6,962 nt of DNA, from NCBI GenBank assembly GCA_027022125.1, contig JALVZI010000517.1, positions 1 through 6,962 on the forward strand, written 5' to 3'. Numbering within the stretch: position 1 is the stretch's first letter; the number at the start of each line of letters is the position of its first letter. The notes under the pieces are model-generated. The model saw only the letters and a list, made by a program, of their open reading frames with translations. It made no database searches and was not told the origin of the DNA. Positions 1-4,084 of the stretch are shown here, in pieces. This stretch comes from Anaerolineae bacterium. GTDB lineage: Bacteria > Chloroflexota > Anaerolineae > 4572-78. The position numbers and the translations under genes were made by a program.

Positions 1-186
1 GGCAATGTACTCGATATTCAGGTGAAACCGGGAGACAAAGTTTCGTTCAAACAGCGATTGTGCTCGCTGGAAGCAATGAAAATGAAAAACGCCATCCGCT
101 CTCCCCGCGACGGGGTTATCGCCACCGTTGAGATTTCGGAGGGGCAAGCCGTTGCCCATGGCGAAGTGCTATTCACGTTTGAATAA
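1..186 (+). CDS. Biotin carrier (biotinyl/lipoyl attachment) domain, 3' end only
   Basis: This is the last 61 codons of a gene that begins before the window. The reading frame is open from base 1 and ends in TAA. Residues 24-28 of the visible part read EAMKM, the classic biotinylation motif, so the lysine at residue 27 (bases 79-81) should carry biotin. The downstream PRDGVIATV and GEVLFTFE segments fit the second half of the flattened beta-barrel of this domain. The family carries CO2 on biotin between a carboxyltransferase and a partner enzyme. The next gene, 6 bases downstream, is a Na+-translocating decarboxylase beta subunit, so the carboxyl group is probably delivered to that membrane subunit. 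A separate carrier followed by the beta subunit resembles the mmdC-mmdB and gcdC-gcdB orders. It could instead be the C-terminus of a fused alpha subunit, because the upstream part is not visible. Confidence 0.93.
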   Translation, partial: GNVLDIQVKPGDKVSFKQRLCSLEAMKMKNAIRSPRDGVIATVEISEGQAVAHGEVLFTFE

Positions 187-192
187 GGGGGA

Positions 193-1320
193 ATGATGGA
201 TTTTAGCCACTTGTTAGACCTGTTTCAAGCCCCATTATCCCTTACATGGCAAAACGTGGTAATGATGGCGGTCGGCGGCGTGTTGATTTATCTGGCAGTT
301 GTAAAAGATTATGAACCCGTGCTGCTGCTGCCCATCGGTTTTGGCGCAATTTTGACCAACCTGCCGCTCACCGGCATCACCGGCGAACACGGTTTTTTGG
401 GCATTATGTACAAAGCGGGCATCGAAACCGAACTTTTCCCGCTACTGATTTTCATCGGTGTGGGGGCGATGACCGATTTCGGTCCTCTGCTGGAAAATCC
501 GAAAATGGCATTTTTGGGCGCGGCGGGGCAATTCGGCATTTTTGGCACGCTGATGCTGGCGCTATCGCTCGGGTTCAATATGAACGAATCCGCATCCATC
601 GGCATCATCGGCGCCATTGACGGACCTACCGCCATTTATGTATCCACCAAACTTGCGCCGCACCTGCTGGGACCCATCGCTGTGGCGGCATACAGTTATA
701 TGTCGCTGGTTCCCATCATCCAACCGCCGGTGATGCGCCTGCTGACCACCGATGCAGAGCGGAAAGTGCGGATGCCGTACACCCAGCGCGAAGTATCGAA
801 AACCACGCGCGTGCTTTTCCCCATTGTGGTCACTATCGTGGTATCGCTCATTGCGCCGGTGGCATCGCCGCTGATTGCCACGCTGATGTTCGGCAATTTG
901 ATGCGCGAATCGGGCGTGGTGGAACGATTGAGTCAATCGGCACAGAATGAAATTGCCAATGTGGCGACTATTTTTCTGGGGTTGACCATCGGCGCAACGA
1001 TGACCGGCGACGGGTTCATCCGGTTTGATACCCTGCTCATTCTGGCGATGGGCTTGCTGGCATTCGTGCTCGATACGGCGGGCGGGGTGCTGTTCGGAAA
1101 ACTGCTGTATGTGCTGTCGGGGAAAAAGTTCAATCCGCTCATCGGCGCGGCGGGTATCAGCGCCTTCCCCATGTCCGCACGGATTGTGCAGCGGGTGGGG
1201 CAGGAATATGATTTTGAGAATTTTTTGCTGATGCATGCCATGGGGGCAAACACCGCCGGGCAACTCGGCAGTGTGATGGCGGGTGGTATCGTGCTCGCAC
1301 TGCTCACCGGCGCGTTTTAA
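193..1320 (+). CDS. Na+-translocating decarboxylase beta subunit (OadB/MmdB/GcdB family)
   Basis: This is a polytopic inner-membrane protein of 375 residues, close to the family's usual length. The family releases CO2 from carboxybiotin and couples this to Na+ export, for oxaloacetate, methylmalonyl-CoA, glutaconyl-CoA or malonate decarboxylases. Family hallmarks are clear: the segment GAIDGPTA with Asp143 about a third of the way along, and near the C-terminus GANTAGQLGS (Asn353, Gly356, Ser360). These lie in the two conserved membrane regions linked to Na+ and carboxybiotin handling. NPLIGAAGIS and FPMSAR are further typical segments. Two ATGs stand in tandem at 193 and 196. The G-rich ribosome site at 185-192 is only one base from the first, so initiation at 196 is more likely. 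Residue numbers here count from 193. The gene is the last of an operon with the biotin carrier just upstream. The substrate cannot be told without the alpha subunit. A copy of its last 78 bases recurs at 1520. Confidence 0.96.
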   Translation: MMDFSHLLDLFQAPLSLTWQNVVMMAVGGVLIYLAVVKDYEPVLLLPIGFGAILTNLPLTGITGEHGFLGIMYKAGIETELFPLLIFIGVGAMTDFGPLLENPKMAFLGAAGQFGIFGTLMLALSLGFNMNESASIGIIGAIDGPTAIYVSTKLAPHLLGPIAVAAYSYMSLVPIIQPPVMRLLTTDAERKVRMPYTQREVSKTTRVLFPIVVTIVVSLIAPVASPLIATLMFGNLMRESGVVERLSQSAQNEIANVATIFLGLTIGATMTGDGFIRFDTLLILAMGLLAFVLDTAGGVLFGKLLYVLSGKKFNPLIGAAGISAFPMSARIVQRVGQEYDFENFLLMHAMGANTAGQLGSVMAGGIVLALLTGAF

Positions 1321-1323
1321 AAC

Positions 1324-1383
1324 GTGGGGGACACCCCCACATCCCCCGCTCGGCTTTGCGCCGAGTTGCACGCCATAGTGCAA
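1324..1383 (+). terminator. Three stacked hairpins after the decarboxylase gene
   Basis: Three perfect stem-loops follow each other directly after the stop codon. The first is GTGGGGG/CCCCCAC at 1324-1340 with a 3-base loop. The second is CTCGGC/GCCGAG at 1349-1365 with a 5-base loop. The third is TTGCAC/GTGCAA at 1366-1383 with a 6-base loop. Their position fits a transcription end or a 3' RNA-stabilising structure for the operon. None is followed by a T run, so a standard intrinsic terminator is not demonstrated. They could also be part of a dispersed repeat. Confidence 0.45.
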
Positions 1384-1409
1384 AACCAAGCCGGATATTC
1401 GTTTAATAT

Positions 1410-1465
1410 GTAGGGGCGACCCTTGTGGTCGCCCGGAACAGGGCAGCCACAAGGGCTGCCCCTAC
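1410..1465. repeat. 56-bp palindromic element with nested hairpins
   Basis: Two 25-base arms (1410-1434 and 1441-1465) are inverted copies of one another around a 6-base centre, with 21 of 25 positions pairing. The outer ends GTAGGGGC and GCCCCTAC match perfectly. Each arm is also a hairpin of its own: GGGCGACC/GGTCGCCC in the left arm and GGGCAGCC/GGCTGCCC in the right, both 8-bp perfect stems with 5-base loops. The four mismatches between the arms fall inside these stems as paired changes that keep each hairpin intact. I recall similar GTAGGGGCGACC-type palindromes as dispersed noncoding repeats in several bacteria, including Chloroflexota. No transposase is present. Confidence 0.8.
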
Positions 1466-1519
1466 GCTTCTTCAAGAGAATTGAGTTTATTGCCGACAAT
1501 ATTTGTTGGTTTTGCAATA

Positions 1520-1597
1520 GGGGCAAACACCGCCGGGCAACTCGGCAGCGTGATGGCGGGCGGTATCGTGCTCGCACTGCTCACCGGCGCGTTTTAG
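1520..1597 (+). pseudogene. Duplicated 3' end of the decarboxylase beta-subunit gene
   Basis: These 78 bases match 1243-1320, the last 26 codons of the intact gene, at 75 positions. The three differences are at 1549 (AGC against AGT, both Ser), 1561 (GGC against GGT, both Gly) and 1597 (TAG against TAA, both stop). The encoded tail is therefore identical, from GANTAGQLGS to the C-terminal LLTGAF. No start codon with a ribosome site lies in frame upstream, so it is a fragment. About 25 bases before 1520 show a weaker, gapped resemblance to the region before 1243, so the original copy may have been longer. The 277-base offset between copies contains the stacked hairpins and the 56-bp palindrome. 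Confidence 0.92.
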
Positions 1598-1600
1598 GGG

Positions 1601-1625
1601 TTGGAGATTGGCTATTGGAGATTGG
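1601..1625 (+). repeat. Short direct repeat
   Basis: The 11-mer TTGGAGATTGG occurs at 1601-1611 and again at 1615-1625, separated by CTA. It begins three bases after the stop codon of the duplicated gene tail. It has no coding signal and is most likely a small dispersed or slippage-derived repeat. Confidence 0.7.
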
Positions 1626-1662
1626 TAAAGGTGATGCATGGGAATTATTCAGCGCACCGCCG

Positions 1663-1780
1663 GAACACAGAGAAACACAAAGGTTTCACAGAGTTTACAG
1701 AGATTTTTATGATGTCATTTCCGCCTGTGCTCTGCGGGAAATTCCGGTATGACATCTAAAATCTGTGTTAATCTGTGTTC
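1663..1780. repeat. 118-bp imperfect inverted-repeat element
   Basis: The ends GAACACAG (1663-1670) and CTGTGTTC (1773-1780) are perfect inverted repeats. Further in, the left arm (CACAGAG, TTTACAGAG, ATTTTTATGATGTCAT) corresponds to the right arm (ATGACATCTAAAAT, CTGTGTT, AATCTGTG) with a few mismatches and small gaps. The inner ends GATGTCAT (1711-1718) and ATGACATC (1749-1756) pair perfectly. The core between them carries an ATTTCCG/CGGGAAAT stem. There is no open reading frame of substance. It looks like a MITE-like or dispersed palindromic repeat and shares its inner part with the element at 3889-4000. Confidence 0.65.
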
Positions 1781-1820
1781 TATCCAACGCGTGGATGAAC
1801 AGATACGGTACGCGAACAAT

Positions 1821-1868
1821 ATTCACCCATTCGCAGATTCGCTCATTCGCCCATTCATTCATTCGCCC
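1821..1868. repeat. 8-bp tandem repeat running into the ribokinase stop codon
   Basis: Six units of 8 bases begin at 1821, 1829, 1837, 1845, 1853 and 1861. Every unit starts with ATTC and most continue with GC plus two variable bases (ATTCGCCC, ATTCGCTC, ATTCGCAG). The ribokinase stop codon (1859-1861, read on the minus strand) and its last codons fall inside the array. A change in repeat number would therefore move or alter the C-terminus. Confidence 0.8.
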
Positions 1869-2800
1869 CCATCTCCCACAAATTGCAAAACCTCATTTCG
1901 CCGGGGCAGCGACGGTTGCGCCCCGGCTTTTGTTACCGACAGCGCCGCCACCGCCGACGCGAATCGCGCGGCATCAACCGGCGTGCGCCCTTCGGTGATG
2001 GAGACGGCAAACCCGCCGACAAACGCATCTCCGGCGGCAGTGGTATCCACCGGCGAAACCGGAAACGGCGGCACGGCGATATTCTGCCCGGCGGTGTGCA
2101 ATAGTGCGCCGCGACTGCCAAGCGTCAGCACTACCATTTCCATGCCGAATCGCTCGCACAATTGCGCCGCGGCTTTTTCCGCCGCGCGGTCGTCGGTGAT
2201 GGGGAATCCGGCATACAGTGCAGTTTCCGTTTCGTTGGGAATGAAATAGGTTACACCCGCCAAAATCTCATCGGGCAACGGGTGCGCCGGTGCGGGATTG
2301 AGCAATACCGGCACGCGATGTTTTTTCGCCATCTGCACGGCGGAAGCCACCGTTTCCAGCGGGATTTCCAATTGCAACAGCACCATATCCGCCCCGGCGA
2401 TTGCCGCTTCCGCCGCCGAAATATCGGCGGGGGTGAGCGTGTGGTTCGCCCCGGGAGAAACCACAATACTGTTTTCGCCGCTGTCGGCAACGGTGATGAG
2501 CGCCACGCCCGTACCGGTGGTGCTGTCCACCCGCACAAAATCGGTACGGATGCCGTCCGCCCGCAACCCCGAAAGCAGCGCGCGCCCGTGTGCGTCATCG
2601 CCCACACAGCCGACCATCGTTACCTGCGCGCCCAATCGCGCCGCCGCTACCGCCTGATTTGCGCCTTTTCCACCCGCCGCCGTGCTGAATGTGCTGCCGG
2701 TGACGGTTTCGCCGGGCGCGGGAATGTGCGGCGCGCGCACAATCAAATCCATATTCAAACTGCCAACCACCGTAATGCCGGAACGTGTATTTTTCTCCAT
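1859..2800 (-). CDS. rbsK: Ribokinase (PfkB carbohydrate kinase family)
   Basis: This is a 313-residue cytoplasmic kinase, close to the 309 residues of the E. coli enzyme, that phosphorylates ribose to ribose-5-phosphate with ATP. The N-terminal GSLNMD (residues 13-18) and GGKGANQA (43-50) form the sugar-binding side and the first PfkB signature. NPAPAHPLP and NETE (189-192) follow. The second signature DTTAAGDAF (252-260) holds the presumed catalytic base Asp258 and the anion hole. The tail VTKAGAQPSLP (289-299) is characteristic of ribokinase as opposed to fructokinase or adenosine kinase. The start at 2800 is chosen because AGAGGA lies 5 bases upstream. A longer GTG-initiated form from 2818 would read through that site. 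The gene is convergent with the decarboxylase operon. No ribose transporter or LacI regulator is in the window. The last codons lie in a tandem repeat. Confidence 0.95.
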   Translation of the reverse strand: MEKNTRSGITVVGSLNMDLIVRAPHIPAPGETVTGSTFSTAAGGKGANQAVAAARLGAQVTMVGCVGDDAHGRALLSGLRADGIRTDFVRVDSTTGTGVALITVADSGENSIVVSPGANHTLTPADISAAEAAIAGADMVLLQLEIPLETVASAVQMAKKHRVPVLLNPAPAHPLPDEILAGVTYFIPNETETALYAGFPITDDRAAEKAAAQLCERFGMEMVVLTLGSRGALLHTAGQNIAVPPFPVSPVDTTAAGDAFVGGFAVSITEGRTPVDAARFASAVAALSVTKAGAQPSLPRRNEVLQFVGDGGE

Positions 2801-2862
2801 AAATTCCTCTATTCTCACTTGCGGGTTATCTGTTCGGTTAGGGCGCTATCGGTTGAATATGC

Positions 2863-2881
2863 CCATACTGTCATTGTATGG
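2863..2881. promoter_or_regulatory. Dyad upstream of ribokinase, possible operator
   Basis: CCATAC (2863-2868) and GTATGG (2876-2881) form a perfect inverted repeat around a 7-base centre, 63 bases upstream of the ribokinase start. The size and position fit an operator for a dimeric repressor. On the plus strand it is followed by a T-rich run and could instead act as a small terminator. No confident -35/-10 pair for the minus strand was found around it. Confidence 0.35.
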
Positions 2882-2924
2882 ATTTTCGTTTTTTTGTCTA
2901 TACCCGTTCGCCATCGGTGGTTTT

Positions 2925-3068
2925 TTATTGTGCAGGTTGAATTTCGCGCTGGTATGTTACCTGCCACTGAAACCCGCGTTCTTCCGTTCCCCACCACGTT
3001 TTGATATATTCCAGCACCGCGGCAATTTCCTCTTTCGACAATTGTAAACGCCGCGCATCTTCATACAA
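2925..3068 (-). pseudogene. C-terminal remnant of a c-type cytochrome-like gene
   Basis: On the minus strand an open frame of 47 codons ends in TAA at 2925-2927 and is preceded by TGA at 3072-3074. Its product contains SKEEIAAVLEYIKTWWG, which closely resembles the last helix of small class I cytochromes c (the L-S/T-x-E-E-I-x-A-V-L-x-Y-I-K pattern). The heme-binding CXXCH and the Met ligand region are absent, so only the C-terminal third or so remains. No ATG or ribosome site precedes it, although the first visible codon is TTG. Its codons look like those of real genes nearby. It lies 125 bases upstream of ribokinase on the same strand. The upstream break coincides with the start of the direct-repeat promoter region. 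Another helical protein tail is possible. Confidence 0.6.
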
Positions 3069-3113
3069 TCTTCACATAACTGTCAAATTGCTGTTATATT
3101 TTCCGTATATACT
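3060..3113 (+). promoter_or_regulatory. Pho-box-like direct repeats with a -10 element
   Basis: Four 11-base units start at 3060, 3071, 3082 and 3093: TTCATACAATC, TTCACATAACT, GTCAAATTGCT and GTTATATTTTC. The stretch 3080-3097 reads CTGTCAA-ATTG-CTGTTAT. That fits the two 7-base half-sites and 4-base spacer known for the E. coli PhoB box, with 12 of 14 half-site bases matching. A good -10, TATACT, lies at 3108-3113, exactly 10 bases after the box, which is the spacing of PhoB-activated promoters. Transcription would start near 3120 and head towards the SHOCT genes, with a leader of about 200 bases. An ordinary sigma70 reading (TTCACA at 3071, 17 bases, TTATAT) overlaps. Binding by the response regulator in this window is inference. 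Confidence 0.5.
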
Positions 3114-3152
3114 GAACTAAATGAAACTTTTACGCTTCTCTCTTTTTTGCAT

Positions 3153-3182
3153 CGAATTTTCACAAATTTCACAGATTTTATG
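3153..3182 (+). repeat. Dispersed direct repeat, left copy
   Basis: This AT-rich 30-base stretch (CGAATTTTCACA, AATTTCACAG, ATTTTATG) recurs at 3889-3920 in the same orientation with two substitutions and two inserted bases. The two copies lie on either side of the SHOCT gene pair. Similar CACAAATTTCACAGATT runs appear to be dispersed noncoding repeats. Confidence 0.7.
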
Positions 3183-3247
3183 CCTAAATTTGAGAAATTC
3201 GCGTTAATTTGATGCGGAAATCCGGTCAAACAAAAAGTTTCAATAAG

Positions 3248-3287
3248 TTTACTGTGAGTAAATTAAACGTTACGGTGCAATTTGCAC
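3248..3287. promoter_or_regulatory. Two palindromes upstream of the SHOCT genes
   Basis: TTTACT-GTG-AGTAAA (3248-3262) and GTGCAA-T-TTGCAC (3275-3287) are both perfect dyads, with centres 26 bases apart. They lie between the Pho-box-like promoter and the ribosome site of the first SHOCT gene. They may be operators or leader hairpins. No clear -10/-35 pair of their own was found. Confidence 0.45.
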
Positions 3288-3318
3288 TTGATTTTACTTT
3301 TACAAACGGAGGTGACTT

Positions 3319-3600
3319 ATGGGTATGATGGGTGGATTTGGATATGGTTCCGGACTCGGCGGCTACGGGCTGCTGGGCGGGCTCATCGGATTGATTTTCA
3401 ATGTGGTAATTTTGGTGGGCATCGTGCTGCTGGTTGTTTGGGCAGTGCGACAGTTCAGCCGCGGGAATGTCGGCGCATCGTATGGCGGAACCATCGCCGC
3501 GCCGCCTCGTCAATCGGCGCGAGATATTCTGGCAGAACGGTATGCCCGCGGTGAGTTGAGTCGAGATGAATACCAGACGATGCTCAAAGACCTGTCGTGA
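3319..3600 (+). CDS. Small membrane protein with C-terminal SHOCT domain (first of pair)
   Basis: This 93-residue protein has a Gly/Met-rich start (MGMMGGFGYG), one strongly hydrophobic segment at about residues 19-44, a short Gly/Pro linker, and a SHOCT domain at about 67-92 (ARDILAERYARGELSRDEYQTMLKDL). SHOCT is a short C-terminal helical domain found at the ends of many unrelated proteins. It is thought to mediate oligomerisation, and no catalytic role is known. The start is secure because a near-perfect Shine-Dalgarno, GGAGGTGA, lies at 3308-3315, three bases before ATG, and suggests strong translation. The second SHOCT gene begins 11 bases after its stop, so the two are surely co-transcribed and probably interact. 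The C-terminus is probably cytoplasmic. The function is unknown. Confidence 0.9.
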   Translation: MGMMGGFGYGSGLGGYGLLGGLIGLIFNVVILVGIVLLVVWAVRQFSRGNVGASYGGTIAAPPRQSARDILAERYARGELSRDEYQTMLKDLS

Positions 3601-3611
3601 GGTAGCATACA

Positions 3612-3851
3612 ATGATGATGGGTTTTGGTATGGGGATATGGGGCATTTTGCTGATGGTGCTGTTCTGGGGCGGATTGGTCGCGCTGGTGGTGTGGCTGGT
3701 CGGGTTGATGTTTCCCGCCGCAGACAAACGTCCCAACAGCACCGCGCCCCCGCCCTCAGCAGAAGAAATTTTGAAAATACGTTTTGCGCGCGGCGAAATT
3801 ACCGCAGACGAATATAAACGCATGCAAGAAACTTTGCAGGCAAACCAATAA
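3612..3851 (+). CDS. Small membrane protein with C-terminal SHOCT domain (second of pair)
   Basis: This 79-residue protein has the same plan as its upstream neighbour: a Met/Gly-rich start, one transmembrane segment at about residues 9-33, a Pro-rich linker (TAPPPS) and a SHOCT domain at about 49-75 (SAEEILKIRFARGEITADEYKRM). The two SHOCT domains share the E-I-L-x-x-R-F/Y-A-R-G-E-I/L-x-x-D-E-Y core, while the membrane parts and linkers are shorter or different here. This looks like an old tandem duplication. Three ATGs stand in a row at 3612, 3615 and 3618. GAGGT at 3599-3603, overlapping the end of the upstream gene, gives a good distance to the first. The gene is translationally close to its neighbour. 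The function is unknown, and a heteromeric membrane assembly of the two proteins is an inference. Confidence 0.88.
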   Translation: MMMGFGMGIWGILLMVLFWGGLVALVVWLVGLMFPAADKRPNSTAPPPSAEEILKIRFARGEITADEYKRMQETLQANQ

Positions 3852-3888
3852 ACTGGTTGAAACTTTTTGTGTGACTGAATTTCAGCCA

Positions 3889-3920
3889 CGAATTTCCACA
3901 AATTTCACGGATTTTTAATG
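3889..3920 (+). repeat. Dispersed direct repeat, right copy
   Basis: This is the partner of 3153-3182 in the same orientation (CGAATTTCCACA, AATTTCACGG, ATTTTTAATG). It merges at its right end into the palindromic element beginning at 3918, just as the related sequence near 1701 merges into the ATGTCAT element there. Confidence 0.7.
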
Positions 3921-4000
3921 TCATCCCGAAATTTCCCGCAGGGAAATATCCGGAATCCACAGCAAAAAATAGTGGATTCCCCCTTTCGCGGGAATGACAT
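3918..4000. repeat. 83-bp palindromic repeat element
   Basis: The ends ATGTCAT (3918-3924) and ATGACAT (3994-4000) are perfect inverted repeats, extended by CCCG and CGGG with one extra base on the right. Inside are two further hairpins: TTTCCC-GCA-GGGAAA (3932-3946) and GGAATCCAC/GTGGATTCC (3952-3960 and 3972-3980) around an A-rich 11-base loop. The remaining sequence between the SHOCT genes and the DUF2085 gene (3852-4084) holds no gene. A GGGAAAT plus TCCGG core is shared with the element at 1663-1780, suggesting one repeat family. Confidence 0.7.
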
Positions 4001-4084
4001 ACGCTTCTTTTTCGATTATACATCTCGGGGTATATTGCAATTATAGGTATTTTGAGTTTTATCAGTCAATCAGCCTGCGTTCTA

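Larger units (their letters stand above)
3217..3883. repeat. Inverted repeats bracketing the SHOCT gene pair
   Basis: Bases 3217-3243 and 3857-3883 are inverted copies with 24 of 27 positions matching, including a perfect 14-base core (ACAAAAAGTTTCAA at 3230-3243 and its complement at 3857-3870). Weaker similarity may extend about 10 more bases outward, to AATT on each side. The enclosed 613 bases contain two palindromes, both SHOCT genes and nothing else. The arrangement could be a small non-autonomous mobile cassette, a long-range RNA stem joining the 5' leader and 3' tail of the transcript, or two inverted binding sites. No transposase is present and target duplications are not clear. Confidence 0.55.

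Noticed and set aside
562..1452. A 296-codon open frame on the minus strand antisense to the decarboxylase beta subunit
   Set aside because: It lies opposite a well-conserved gene, its product is low-complexity His/Arg/Gln-rich with no family resemblance, and it starts in the palindromic repeat. It is a shadow of third-position GC bias.
1423..1752. A 109-codon plus-strand frame through the repeats
   Set aside because: It is made of the palindrome, the duplicated gene tail in a wrong frame and the inverted-repeat element. There is no ribosome site and no protein resemblance.
1321..1858. tRNA or other structured RNA gene in the repeat-rich gap
   Set aside because: The hairpins do not form a cloverleaf, and no T-loop or acceptor pattern was found. 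The structures are explained by repeats.
1821..1868. A CRISPR array
   Set aside because: The units are 8 bases with no spacers. This is a simple tandem repeat. No CRISPR array or cas gene is present in the window.
2162..3004. A 280-codon plus-strand frame opposite ribokinase
   Set aside because: It is antisense to the clear ribokinase gene, Arg/His-rich, and has no recognisable domain.
3121..3207. A 28-codon frame starting at the predicted transcript start, just downstream of the Pho-box-like promoter
   Set aside because: Most of it is the dispersed AT-rich repeat and there is no ribosome site. A leaderless peptide is conceivable but unsupported.
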